Positions 45,344 to 53,991 are shown, counted from the first letter of the stretch. The stretch is 64,000 nt of DNA from Limnohabitans sp. JirII-31 (GCF_002778315.1 NZ_NESA01000001.1:310001-374000); one strand, 5' to 3'. Numbers and translations: made by a program. The notes: generated by a model not told the origin, from the sequence alone.

Positions 45344-46288
45344 CAACACCTCGGCATAGCGGGCCAAATCAACGCTCATCAGGTCTGACACCTGCTGCGG
45401 TGAACCGGTGCTGATGGTGAAGCCGAAATTCGCCATCTTCTCTTTCACGTCGGGCTGCGACAGGGCGTCGTTTACCCCTTTGTTGATCTCTGCAATCACG
45501 CTGGCAGGTGTGCCACGTGGAGCCATCAAGGCCACCCAAGTCAGTGCGTCCAAATCTTTGGGCCCACCGCTCTCGGCCAAGGTGGGCACATCGGGCATGG
45601 CGGGTGAGCGTTTGGCATCAGACACGGCCAACACGCGCAACTTGTTGCCGCGAATCAATGCGCCTGCGGTGGCAATGCTGCCGTAGGCCCAGTCGACTTC
45701 ACCCGTTGACACGGCGGCGTACAACTGCGAGGTTTCTTTGTAGGGCACGTGCAGCATCTCAGCGCCGAGCGCTGTTTCTAAACGTGCAGAGCCCAGGTGA
45801 ATGGGGCCGCCCACCGCATTCGATCCATAACGCAAGGGCGCGTCTTTTTTGCTGGCCGCTGCCATGAAGTCTTTGAGCGATTTGTTCGGGCTGTCCATGC
45901 CCACCACCACAAAGAAAGCTGCCTTGTAGAGCACGGCAACGGGCACCAAGTCTTTGGCAGGGTCGTAGGACAACTTCTTGAAGATCAAGGGGTTGATAGA
46001 CATATTGCCCACATCCACCACCACCAAATCATGGCCTGTTGGCGGTGCGTTCTTCATGGCGTTGATGGCCACTGCACCAGCGCCACCGGGCTTGGCTTCC
46101 ACGATCACGCTTTGTCCCCAACGCCCTTGCAATTTGTCTGCCACCAAACGTGCCACCACATCGGGGCCACTGCCGGTGGGAAACACGCTCCACATCTTGA
46201 CAGGTGCTGTCGGTGTGAATTGGGCCAAGGCCGTGCTGGCTGTCAAAGCCATGGCGCTGCATGCAATCAGGTGTTGGATGAGTTTCAA
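45317..46288 (-). CDS. Bug/TctC tripartite tricarboxylate receptor (8 of 10)
   Basis: 323 aa from TTG 46288, supported by GGAG 7 bp upstream. Signal peptide MKLIQHLIACSAMALTASTA; mature part has FTPTAPVKMWSVFPTGSGPD. That opening is unusual for the family: the canonical Pro-Ala/Gly-Gly-Gly loop is PTGSGPD, so ligand preference may differ. Stands alone on the minus strand, its 3' end carrying the convergent terminator. Confidence 0.9.
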   Translation of the reverse strand: MKLIQHLIACSAMALTASTALAQFTPTAPVKMWSVFPTGSGPDVVARLVADKLQGRWGQSVIVEAKPGGAGAVAINAMKNAPPTGHDLVVVDVGNMSINPLIFKKLSYDPAKDLVPVAVLYKAAFFVVVGMDSPNKSLKDFMAAASKKDAPLRYGSNAVGGPIHLGSARLETALGAEMLHVPYKETSQLYAAVSTGEVDWAYGSIATAGALIRGNKLRVLAVSDAKRSPAMPDVPTLAESGGPKDLDALTWVALMAPRGTPASVIAEINKGVNDALSQPDVKEKMANFGFTISTGSPQQVSDLMSVDLARYAEVLKKVKVSVD

Positions 46289-46364
46289 AAGATGTCTCCG
46301 TTGTATGTGTAGTTTGCGTGTTCAACCGCCCGGCATCCTATGCAAGCCTTGATCTTCGAGGAAG

Positions 46365-46508
46365 ATGTCAGTATGCCCAGGCCGATGCCAAAATGCGATC
46401 GCCTCGTCTTTAAGAATTCCGATTGGCAATCCAACCATCAAGACCTTGCTGGCTGTGCTGAACGCATCAGGCCTGCACCTTTCTGTCAGCCGACAGAACG
46501 CACCTTAA
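46365..46508 (+). pseudogene. Remnant of a HigA-like addiction-module antitoxin
   Basis: A 47-codon frame from ATG 46365 (GAGGAAG just upstream) ends in IPIGNPTIKTLLAVLNASG then LHLSV. This closely resembles the last helices of the 'addiction module antidote' helix-turn-helix proteins, whose ends read like GNPxxxTLLKVLxALGLxLxV. The rest of such a protein, about 60 residues, is absent and no toxin gene is next to it. It lies in the gap between two Bug genes. Confidence 0.4.
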
Positions 46509-46534
46509 CGCTCTCTACCAGAGCGCGCAGATTC

Positions 46535-47524
46535 TTACTCCGCCGTGATCTTGGCGGTGTCCACGATGCGCTGAAACTGCACCGACTCGGTTTTGATGAA
46601 GTCGCGGAACTGTTGCGTGCTCATGGGCGCGGGCTCGCCGCCTTGGTCTTGCAGCTTCTTGGCCAGCTCGGGGTCTTTGATGGCTTGGGTCACTGCGGCG
46701 TTGAGCTTTTGCAGCACGTCGTCGGGGGTGCCCGCCGGGGCAAACAAACCAAACCAGTTCTCCAGTTGGTAGTTGGCCAAGGGCTTGTACTCGGCAATGG
46801 CCGCAATGTCGGGCGCAAAGCTGGTGCGCTTGGCTGATGTCACGGCAATGGCCTTGACCTTGCCGTCTTTGATGAAGCCTTTGGCCGCGGTGTAGCTCAC
46901 AAAGGTCATGTCCACGTTGCCCGACACCACGTCAATCAATTGGCCCGCTGCGCCCTTGTAGGGAATGTGAACCATGTGGATGCCTGCCAACTCTTCCAGC
47001 AGCTCACCGTTGAGGTGCTGCGGGTTGCCCACGCCGCTGGTGGAGTAGGCCACCTTGCCAGGATTCTTTTTCGCGTAGGCCACCAGCTCTTCGATGTTCT
47101 TGGCCGGAAAAGCCGGGCTCACCACCAACACGTTGGGAATGCGTGTGACCAGCGTGATGGGTGCCAAGTCTTTTGACGGCGAGTACTGCATTTTGTTTTT
47201 GTAAACAAACGCGTTGATCGCTGTTTCGCCCGCAGACCCCAGCAACAGCGTGTAGCCATCGGGCGCGGCCTTGACCACGGCCATGGCACCAATCATGCCG
47301 CTGCCACCGGCCTTGTTGTCGACGATGACGTTTTGCTTCAAGGTGGCGCGCAACTTCTCGGCCAGCAGCCGCGCAATGGTGTCGACCCCACCGCCCGCCG
47401 AGAACGGCACCACGATCGTGAGGGTCTTGTTCGGGAACTCTTGTGCACTGGCAGGCGCAGACACACCCATGCCCGCTGCCATGCACATGGCGGTGAGTAA
47501 AAGCTGACGACGGACATTGAACAT
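46535..47524 (-). CDS. Bug/TctC receptor, divergent from the aconitase gene (9 of 10)
   Basis: 329 aa. Leader MFNVRRQLLLTAMCMAAG with a twin-arginine-like start, cleaved near PASAQ; mature opening EFPNKTLTIVVPFSAGGGVD and DGYTLLLGSAG. GGAG lies 6 bp before ATG 47524. A perfect palindrome sits in the 73-bp gap it shares with the divergent aconitase gene, so receptor and enzyme are probably co-regulated by the GntR protein. A tricarboxylate ligand would fit this neighbourhood. Confidence 0.93.
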   Translation of the reverse strand: MFNVRRQLLLTAMCMAAGMGVSAPASAQEFPNKTLTIVVPFSAGGGVDTIARLLAEKLRATLKQNVIVDNKAGGSGMIGAMAVVKAAPDGYTLLLGSAGETAINAFVYKNKMQYSPSKDLAPITLVTRIPNVLVVSPAFPAKNIEELVAYAKKNPGKVAYSTSGVGNPQHLNGELLEELAGIHMVHIPYKGAAGQLIDVVSGNVDMTFVSYTAAKGFIKDGKVKAIAVTSAKRTSFAPDIAAIAEYKPLANYQLENWFGLFAPAGTPDDVLQKLNAAVTQAIKDPELAKKLQDQGGEPAPMSTQQFRDFIKTESVQFQRIVDTAKITAE

Positions 47525-47570
47525 GGGTGACTCCAAAGGGGGGGAGGTGTTTTCGAGGTGAACGATTGAT

Positions 47571-47594
47571 TGCATTTTATATTTGTAAAATGCA
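47571..47594. promoter_or_regulatory. Operator-like palindrome at the aconitase start
   Basis: TGCATTTTA-TATTTG-TAAAATGCA is a perfect 9-bp inverted repeat with a 6-base spacer. It lies in the shared region of the divergent Bug and aconitase genes and ends only 3 bp before the aconitase ATG at 47598. The gene after the aconitase encodes a GntR regulator, the natural candidate to bind here. No Shine-Dalgarno is left between the palindrome and the ATG. Confidence 0.6.
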
Positions 47595-47597
47595 ATA

Positions 47598-50360
47598 ATG
47601 CAAGCCATGGAAAACACCTACCCATTCGCCCCAGCCCATTTCAGCGTCAACCAAGAGACCTATGCGTATGTGGACTTGCCCACGGTCTGTGGCGAGCGCT
47701 TGCAGCAGTTGCCCATGGTGTTGCGCTTGTTGTTGGAGAACGTCATTCGCAACATGCAAGGTGCCGAGCGCGAGCAAGCCGTGCAAGCCATCTTCGATTG
47801 GTTGCCCAGCGGCACCAGCGAAGCCGAGATTGCGTTTCAACCGGGCCGCGTGCTCATGCACGACACCACCAGCACCCCCGCCTTGGTGGACATTGCCGCC
47901 ATGCGCAACGCGCTGCACGAGGCGGGCGTCGACCCTGCGGTGCTCAACCCTGGCTTGTCCGTGGATGTGTCCATCGACCACTCGCTGGCGGTGGAAGTGT
48001 TTGCGGTGCGCGACGCGGTGACGGTGAACTTGCAGCACGAGATTCGGCGCAACGGCGAGCGCTACCGTTTTTTACGCTGGGCCGCTTCGGTGTTGCAAGG
48101 GGTGCGCATTCACCCACCGGGCACGGGCATCATGCACACCATCAACCTGGAGCAACTCGCCACGGTCGTCACCACGCAAGACAAGCAGGGCGTGACTTGG
48201 GCCGTGCCCGACATGATGATTGGCACCGACAGCCACACCCCCATGGTCAACGGCATCGGCGTGCTGGGCTGGGGCGTCGGGGGCTTGGAAGCCCAGACCG
48301 TCATGTTTGGCATGCCCACCATGCTGCGCATTCCCGATGTGGTGGGTGTCAAGCTGGTGGGGCAGTTGCCACCAGCGGCACTGGCCACCGACTTGGCCTT
48401 GACCGTCACCCAGCGTTTGCGCCAGCTGGGCGTGACCGGCGAGTTTGTGGAGTTTTACGGCCCCGGCGTGTCCACGCTGAGCGCGGGCGACCGCGCTGTG
48501 GTGGCCAACATGGCGCCTGAATATGGCGCCACCACGGGCTTCTTTGGCATCGACGCCAATACCTTGGCCTACCTCAAAACCACCGGGCGCACCGACGCCG
48601 CCATTGGCTTGGTCGAGGCCTATGCCCAACACGCAGGCTTGTGGTTTGACCCGCAAGCCGAGCCGCGTTACACCCAAACCCTCACCATCGACCTCAGCAC
48701 CATTGGCCTGCACGTGGCGGGTCCACGCCGCCCGCAAGACCTGTGGCTGTATTCGCAAACGCCCGAGGCTCTGGCCGAGGTGGGCTTCACGCCCTCAGTT
48801 GGCGCGGGTCACTCGGGTTCCTCAGTTCAGCCAGTTCAGGCAATTCAGTTAGGTCAGCCAGTTCAGTCAGGTCATTCACTGAACGCAGTCAGTGCCTCGA
48901 GTGCGGCCATCCATGGCCAAGCCGACACACTGCCACGCCATCCGGTGGCCATTGCCGCCATCAGCAGTTGCACCAACACCACCGACCCTGCTTTGTTGGT
49001 GGCCGCAGGCCTGCTGGCGCGCAAAGCCAGGGCGCTGGGCTTGCGTGTGCCTGCGTGGGTCAAAACCTCATTGGCACCGGGCTCGCCAGCGGCGGCGACC
49101 TACTTGGCGCGTGCGGGCTTGCTGGAAGACCTTGACGCGCTGGGCTTTGGCATCGTGGGCTACGGCTGCACCAGCTGCATCGGCAACACCGGCCCATTGA
49201 CCGCAGCTGTGCGCGACGCGCAGCGGGCAGGCCAGTGCAAGGGCGTGGCCATTTTGTCGGGCAACCGCAACTTTCCCGGACGCGTGCACCCCGACCTTGA
49301 GCTGAGCTTCATCATGTCGCCACCCCTCGTCATTGCTTTTGGCTTGTGTGGCGACGCCCAAAAAAACCTGGCCACCGAGCCGCTGCAAACCGCGCCCAAC
49401 GGCCAAGCCGTGTACCTGAAAGACATTTGGCCCACGCACGAAGACATTGCGGCCCACGTGGCCCTGGGTGCCAACCCCGACGACTACGCGCGCGACTTTG
49501 CACGCGCCACTGCCAACCCCTTGTGGCACGCTCTGCAAGCACCGCATAGCCCGCTGTTTCCGTGGGACGAGCGCTCCACCATCCTGCGCCGCCCGCCGTT
49601 TGCCGCCGTGACCGAGGGCAGCCAACTGGGCCACTACAGCGCCTACCCCTTGTTGGTGGTGGGCGACGACGTGACCACCGACCACATCTCGCCCGCCAGT
49701 GCCATTCCACCCGACAGCTTGGTGGCCGACTTCTTGGTGGCACGCGGCGACGACCGCCACGACTTGAACGTGTTTGCCTCACGCCGTGGCAACTGGGAGG
49801 TCATGCTGCGTGCGGCCTTCCACAGCAAAACCTTGGTCAATTTGTTGCAGCCGGGTTTGCCCGTGGCGCACACCCTGCACGTGCCCAGTGGCGAGGTCAT
49901 GCCCATCTGGGACGCCGCCCAACGCTACCGCGACGCCGGTGACGCGGTGGTGCTTGTGGCGGGCGAGCGCTACGGCATGGGCTCGTCGCGCGACTGGGCG
50001 GCCAAAGGCCAACGTCTGCTGGGCATTCGCGCCGTACTGGCCGTGAGCTTTGAGCGCATCCACCGCTCCAACCTGATTGGCATGGGCATCTTGCCGCTGC
50101 GCATGCCAGCAGGCATGAGCCCTCACACCTTGCAACTGCAACCGGGCGATCAACTGCAAGTGCACGCCGCGCCCGAGCTGTTGCAACCCCGGGGTGCCAT
50201 TGCGGTGTGCGTGCGCCGCGCCGATGGACGCGAAGAAAGCTTTCAGGCCACGGCCGCGGTGGAAACGCAACTGGAGCTCAGCTTGCTGCGCGCGGGTGGG
50301 GTGATTCCGTCCATCTTGCACAGCACCATCCAAGCGCACGCTGATCACAAGGCCTGCTAG
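47598..50360 (+). CDS. acnA: Aconitase-family hydratase (AcnA/AcnD type)
   Basis: 920 aa. The [4Fe-4S] ligands are C458, C524 and C527 (SSCTNT and GCTSCIG) with the standard spacing. Other hallmarks are GTDSHTPMVNG, ERYGMGSSRDWAAKG and SFERIHRSNLIGMG. The family converts citrate to isocitrate or, in AcnD, acts on 2-methylcitrate; prp genes are not present, so the substrate is open. Residues ~400-440 carry a Gln/Ser/Val-rich linker encoded by small DNA repeats. Two starts are possible, ATG 47598 and ATG 47607, neither with a Shine-Dalgarno. A GntR regulator gene follows after 11 bp. Confidence 0.85.
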   Translation: MQAMENTYPFAPAHFSVNQETYAYVDLPTVCGERLQQLPMVLRLLLENVIRNMQGAEREQAVQAIFDWLPSGTSEAEIAFQPGRVLMHDTTSTPALVDIAAMRNALHEAGVDPAVLNPGLSVDVSIDHSLAVEVFAVRDAVTVNLQHEIRRNGERYRFLRWAASVLQGVRIHPPGTGIMHTINLEQLATVVTTQDKQGVTWAVPDMMIGTDSHTPMVNGIGVLGWGVGGLEAQTVMFGMPTMLRIPDVVGVKLVGQLPPAALATDLALTVTQRLRQLGVTGEFVEFYGPGVSTLSAGDRAVVANMAPEYGATTGFFGIDANTLAYLKTTGRTDAAIGLVEAYAQHAGLWFDPQAEPRYTQTLTIDLSTIGLHVAGPRRPQDLWLYSQTPEALAEVGFTPSVGAGHSGSSVQPVQAIQLGQPVQSGHSLNAVSASSAAIHGQADTLPRHPVAIAAISSCTNTTDPALLVAAGLLARKARALGLRVPAWVKTSLAPGSPAAATYLARAGLLEDLDALGFGIVGYGCTSCIGNTGPLTAAVRDAQRAGQCKGVAILSGNRNFPGRVHPDLELSFIMSPPLVIAFGLCGDAQKNLATEPLQTAPNGQAVYLKDIWPTHEDIAAHVALGANPDDYARDFARATANPLWHALQAPHSPLFPWDERSTILRRPPFAAVTEGSQLGHYSAYPLLVVGDDVTTDHISPASAIPPDSLVADFLVARGDDRHDLNVFASRRGNWEVMLRAAFHSKTLVNLLQPGLPVAHTLHVPSGEVMPIWDAAQRYRDAGDAVVLVAGERYGMGSSRDWAAKGQRLLGIRAVLAVSFERIHRSNLIGMGILPLRMPAGMSPHTLQLQPGDQLQVHAAPELLQPRGAIAVCVRRADGREESFQATAAVETQLELSLLRAGGVIPSILHSTIQAHADHKAC
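48823..48866 (+). repeat. CAGTTCAG micro-repeats inside the aconitase gene
   Basis: Three exact copies of CAGTTCAG (48823, 48832 and 48859) plus CAATTCAG at 48841 are spaced at roughly one-codon-multiple steps. They encode the flexible stretch SVQPVQAIQLGQPVQSGHS, between the first three aconitase domains and the cysteine ligand region. The frame is kept. It looks like a slippage-grown insertion in a surface linker. Confidence 0.7.
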
Positions 50361-50371
50361 GCTCGCATGCC

Positions 50372-51268
50372 ATGAGCACCGACACCTCCATCGCAGCCCA
50401 AGTGGTGGCCTACATCCACGCCCAAGGCTTGGCGCCGGGCAGCCACTTGCCCGCACAAGCCATGGCCGACCACTTGAAGGTGTCGCGCTCGCCCGTTAAC
50501 GACGCACTGGCTTTGCTACATAGCCAAGGCGTGTTGCGGCGCGAAAAAAACCGGGGCTACTTTTTGGCCAAAGCGGTGGACGTGAACAACCGCAAATTGG
50601 CCAAAGCCCTGGGCCTGCATGCCCCAGACGCCGTCAGCGCCGCTTACTTTCGGGTGGCCGAAGACCTGCTGCAAGGCAACTTGCCCAACGCGTGTTCAGA
50701 AGCCTTGCTCAAAACCCGTTACGACTTGACCACGGCCCAACTGCAAGCCGTGTTGAGCCGCATTGCGCAAGAGGGCTGGGCCCATAAAAAACCGGGCTAT
50801 GGCTGGGAGTTCTCGACCATGCTGACCACGCCCGACAGCTTGCTGCAGTCGTACCGCTTGCGCATTGCGCTAGAACCTGCGGCTTTGTTGGAGCCCGACT
50901 TCTACCTCGACCCCCAGGTGCTGCAAAGCTGCCGCGCTGCCGAGTTGCACTTGCTGGCTGGCGGTATTGAAACCGACACCCCCGACCAACTGCACAACCG
51001 GGGTGTGCGCTTTCATGAGTCGTTGGTGGAGGCCTCGGGCAACCCGTTTTTCATCGACACCATCCAGCGCCTCAACCGTGTGCGCCGCTTGCTGTCGTAC
51101 CGATCCATGCAAGACCGCCAGCGTTACAAAGAGCACTGCCAACAGCACCTGCGCATCTTGGACTTGCTGGAAAAAGGCCGCAACGCCGAGGCCAGTGAGG
51201 CGCTGCGCCGGCACCTCACCCGCACGTTGAAAAATCTGCAAAAAATTCAGGGGATATTGAAGGCTTAA
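50372..51268 (+). CDS. GntR-family transcriptional regulator (FadR-like, FCD domain)
   Basis: 298 aa. The N-terminal winged helix (~5-68) has LPAQAMADHLKVSRSPVNDA and LHSQGVLRREKNRGYFLAK. A second winged-helix-like stretch (~85-150, TTAQLQAVLSRIAQEGWAHK) precedes an FCD-type effector domain with RFHESLVEASGNPFF and a His-rich metal pocket. It is probably co-transcribed with the aconitase (11-bp gap) and likely represses it and the divergent Bug gene until a carboxylate effector appears. Confidence 0.88.
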   Translation: MSTDTSIAAQVVAYIHAQGLAPGSHLPAQAMADHLKVSRSPVNDALALLHSQGVLRREKNRGYFLAKAVDVNNRKLAKALGLHAPDAVSAAYFRVAEDLLQGNLPNACSEALLKTRYDLTTAQLQAVLSRIAQEGWAHKKPGYGWEFSTMLTTPDSLLQSYRLRIALEPAALLEPDFYLDPQVLQSCRAAELHLLAGGIETDTPDQLHNRGVRFHESLVEASGNPFFIDTIQRLNRVRRLLSYRSMQDRQRYKEHCQQHLRILDLLEKGRNAEASEALRRHLTRTLKNLQKIQGILKA

Positions 51269-51280
51269 AAAACGTCTGAA

Positions 51281-51324
51281 TTGGACTTTTTAAGGACGAA
51301 TGTATATACTTTAAATATATACAT
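51281..51324 (+). promoter_or_regulatory. vapBC promoter with overlapping operator
   Basis: A -35-like TTGGAC (51281-51286) and -10-like TATACT (51305-51310) are 18 bp apart. A perfect 9-bp palindrome, ATGTATATA and TATATACAT with a 7-base spacer (51300-51324), covers the -10 region. Position and symmetry fit autorepression by the VapBC complex. Confidence 0.65.
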
Positions 51325-51340
51325 CGTGTGAGGATTCACC

Positions 51341-51571
51341 ATGACCTACGCCCGCATTTTTCAGTCTGGCAACAGCCAAGCTGTGCGTTTACCCAAAGAA
51401 TTTCGGTTTGAGCAAGACCGCGTCGAGATCTTTCGGCAAGGCAACGACGTCGTGCTGCGCCAAGTGCCCGCCAACGCTGCTGCTGTGTTTGACTTGCTGG
51501 GTAGCTTGCCCGCTGACTTCATGGCCGACGGCCGCCAAGACACCCCGCCCCAAGAGCGCGAGGAGCTTTGA
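51341..51571 (+). CDS. vapB: VapB-type antitoxin (AbrB/SpoVT fold)
   Basis: 76 aa. The N-terminal swapped-hairpin DNA-binding fold is clear: ARIFQSGNSQAVRLPKEFRF with the following DRVEIFRQGNDVVLR. The C-terminal part (DLLGSLPADFMADGRQD) is the toxin-wrapping tail. GAGG precedes ATG 51341. It neutralises VapC and represses its own promoter. The toxin gene starts 2 bp after its stop. Confidence 0.92.
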   Translation: MTYARIFQSGNSQAVRLPKEFRFEQDRVEIFRQGNDVVLRQVPANAAAVFDLLGSLPADFMADGRQDTPPQEREEL

Positions 51572-51573
51572 CA

Positions 51574-51990
51574 ATGGCCCGTGCGCCCACCCGCTACCTG
51601 CTGGACACCAACATCTGCATCTACATCGCCAAAGGGCAGCCAGCGGCTGTGCGCCACAGGTTTGAGGCACTGTCGATACAGCAATTGGCCATGTCCACCA
51701 TCACCGTGGGCGAACTGCGCTTTGGTGCCGAAAAAAGCCAATCCCGCGAACGCGCTTTGGCCACCATTGCGCAATTGGTGCAGATGATTCAACCCTGCGC
51801 CTTGCCCATGGCCGCTGCTGAGCACTATGGCCATGTCCGCGCCACGCTGTCGCAACAGGGCTTGCCCATTGGCAACAACGATCTCTGGATAGCCGCTCAC
51901 GCATTGGCAGAGGGGTGGACGCTGGTGACCAACAACTTGCGCGAATTCAGCCGCGTGCCTGGGCTGCGCGTCGAAAACTGGGTGGTCTGA
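51574..51990 (+). CDS. vapC: VapC-type PIN-domain ribonuclease toxin
   Basis: 138 aa PIN domain with the acidic residues of the Mg2+ site: Asp in YLLDTNICIY, Glu in STITVGELRFGAEKS, Asp in NDLWIAAHAL and the late acidic pocket before TNNLREFSRVPGL. VapC toxins cut tRNA or rRNA. ATG 51574 follows GAGGAG 8 bp upstream; a TTG at 51568 would overlap vapB. All catalytic residues appear intact. Confidence 0.93.
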   Translation: MARAPTRYLLDTNICIYIAKGQPAAVRHRFEALSIQQLAMSTITVGELRFGAEKSQSRERALATIAQLVQMIQPCALPMAAAEHYGHVRATLSQQGLPIGNNDLWIAAHALAEGWTLVTNNLREFSRVPGLRVENWVV

Positions 51991-52036
51991 CACGACAACC
52001 ATTCACCCCATAGGCGGGTAGCTGAAAGCGCAGGCC

Positions 52037-52891
52037 TCACGGGTTGCACGCATCACACCGGCTCGGGTCGGCCCAGGGGTCTGTTTGCAGCGCACGTTGC
52101 GCTTCATGTCCGCAGTTGTCGCAATGCCACACCTCGGCTATGGGCAGCCGGGTGTTGTGGCCACACGCGCGGCAAGGCAAGCCTGTGATGTGGCGAGTGG
52201 GGCTGTAACCCGGTGCTTGGCATTGGGGGCAGGCAGACAGCAATTTGTGGATCAAGTCGTCAGCCGCTTTGCGAATCATGGCTTGCCGGGTGGGGTTGCA
52301 ATACGCACGCAGGTCGTTTTCGACCCACACCGCGCCGTTGGGCGACTCGGCCTTGACCAAGCGGAATGCATCGTCCAGGTCGTGCCATGTGCACACACCT
52401 TTGAAGAGGTGCGCACCTTGTGGCTCGGCGCGCACCACCACATGGTGCTCGGGGAATTGGGCTTGCGCGGCGAACTGGTGCAGTGCCTCCAGCGTGCGCA
52501 CACTGGCGTGCGCGCTTTGTGCGGGCCCATGTGCCAGGCCCATCACTTCAAAGCCTTGGCGCTGGTCGACCCACAGCAGCACCTCGGTGTTCCAGGGCAT
52601 CAGGCCGGTGAAGGGGTCGGTGTCAAACGCGCCCTCGCTGGCCAGCCCCACCGGTGCGCCCGTCAAGTCCATCGCGATCTGCGCTTTCTTTCGGGCCGCT
52701 TCGCGTTGAGAGCCCAGGCGCTTCACCTCGCCCGTGAAGGTGCCCAAGCTGTCGGTGTCGTAGCCGTTGGTGTGCAGCACATGGCAGCCCAAGGCGGCCT
52801 CCAACGGGGCCTTCAACAGGTCTTGCTTGCCGTGCTGTGTCAACAGGGCAACTTGAAGGCCTTGGTAAGAAGGCCGATGAGAAATTGCCAT
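52037..52891 (-). CDS. DUF6671-like protein with zinc-ribbon tail
   Basis: 284 aa from ATG 52891 (a TTG at 52906 is open but overlaps the sbtA-like gene). The N-terminal ~200 residues show ALLTQHGKQDLLKAPLEAAL, DTDSLGTFTGEVKRLGSQ and GLASEGAFDTDP, the pattern I associate with DUF6671, whose function is unknown. The C terminus holds cysteine pairs (CPQC, CRACG, CDNCG, CDAC) suggesting one or two zinc ribbons. It starts 7 bp after the sbtA-like stop, so the two form an operon. It may be a partner or regulator of bicarbonate uptake. Confidence 0.6.
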   Translation of the reverse strand: MAISHRPSYQGLQVALLTQHGKQDLLKAPLEAALGCHVLHTNGYDTDSLGTFTGEVKRLGSQREAARKKAQIAMDLTGAPVGLASEGAFDTDPFTGLMPWNTEVLLWVDQRQGFEVMGLAHGPAQSAHASVRTLEALHQFAAQAQFPEHHVVVRAEPQGAHLFKGVCTWHDLDDAFRLVKAESPNGAVWVENDLRAYCNPTRQAMIRKAADDLIHKLLSACPQCQAPGYSPTRHITGLPCRACGHNTRLPIAEVWHCDNCGHEAQRALQTDPWADPSRCDACNP

Positions 52892-52898
52892 GCGAGTG

Positions 52899-53906
52899 TC
52901 AAACAAGAACAGCGTGCGCCAGGCTCACGTAGATGGGGATGCCCACCAGAATGTTCAATGGAAACGTCACCCCCAAACTCAAGCCGAAGTACAGCGACGG
53001 GTTGGCCTCGGGCAGCGCGAACCGCAACACAGCGGGCACCGCAATGTACGACGCACTGGCCGCCAACACCATCAGCAAAGCACCATCGCCTGCGGGCAGT
53101 GCCAGCAACCACGACAGCCCCAAGGCCGCGCTGGCGTGCACCACAGGGCCCAACACCGCATAGGCAATCAGCACCGGCGATTTGTCTTTGACTTGGGGCA
53201 AATTGCGCGCAGCCATCAACCCCATGTCGAGCAAGAAGAACGCCAACATGCCTTTGAACAAATCGCCAGAAAACGGTTGCATGGCTTGCTTGCCGCTGTC
53301 GCCTGTGATCAGCCCCACCACCATGGCACCCAGCAGCAGCAACTGCGCGCCATCGGTGAACGACTCGTGCAAGATCTTGCCCACCGACACCGTGGGCTTG
53401 CCCGCTGGGCCACCCAGCGCGGCCACGCCACCGCCCACGGTCACCACACCGGTTGCGGCCTTTTGGCGCAGCGCGTTGGCAAACACCACCGCCATGATGA
53501 TGGCGGGCGACTCCATCAGCGCCATGGCTGCGGCCATGTGCCCGCCGTAGGCGATCTGTTGGTTTTCTAAATACTGCACCGCCGTGACAAACGTCACCGC
53601 ACTCACTGAGCCGTAGGTGGCGGCCACTGCCGCTGCATCAAAGCCCGACACAAAGCGCTTCAACATCCAGTAGCCTGCCCACGGAATGCAGATGGCCAGC
53701 AGCACGGCGGCCCCTAGGCTCGTGCCTACGCTGGCCGTGAGCCCAGAGTGAGACAGTGCAAAACCACCCTTGAGCCCCAGCGCCATCAACAGGTAGAGCG
53801 ACAAAAAACGCGAGATGGCAGGGGGAATTTCGAGGTTGGATTTGACGGTGCCTGCCAGCACCCCCACCCCAAAAAAGAGAATGGCTGGGTCGAGTAAGTT
53901 GTTCAT
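52899..53906 (-). CDS. Sodium-dependent bicarbonate transporter family permease (SbtA-like)
   Basis: 335 aa membrane protein with about ten hydrophobic segments. The paired conserved regions YGSVSAVTFVTAV and SASYIAVPAVLRFALPEANPS are characteristic of SbtA. SbtA imports HCO3- with Na+ in cyanobacteria; relatives in heterotrophs may feed carboxylases. No sbtB regulator is nearby. Divergent from a LysR gene that probably controls it, across 85 bp. Confidence 0.85.
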   Translation of the reverse strand: MNNLLDPAILFFGVGVLAGTVKSNLEIPPAISRFLSLYLLMALGLKGGFALSHSGLTASVGTSLGAAVLLAICIPWAGYWMLKRFVSGFDAAAVAATYGSVSAVTFVTAVQYLENQQIAYGGHMAAAMALMESPAIIMAVVFANALRQKAATGVVTVGGGVAALGGPAGKPTVSVGKILHESFTDGAQLLLLGAMVVGLITGDSGKQAMQPFSGDLFKGMLAFFLLDMGLMAARNLPQVKDKSPVLIAYAVLGPVVHASAALGLSWLLALPAGDGALLMVLAASASYIAVPAVLRFALPEANPSLYFGLSLGVTFPLNILVGIPIYVSLAHAVLV

Positions 53907-53991
53907 GGGTGTTGTCCTTTGCGCCCATCTTAGAAATTCAGGTGTATCTTGTAAAATCGATTTTTATGTACTTGTGAATAGATAAAAGTCT

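Noticed and set aside
47598-50360. 2-methylcitrate pathway assignment (AcnD) for the aconitase
   Set aside because: No prpB, prpC, prpD or prpF gene is nearby; AcnA and AcnD cannot be told apart safely by eye.
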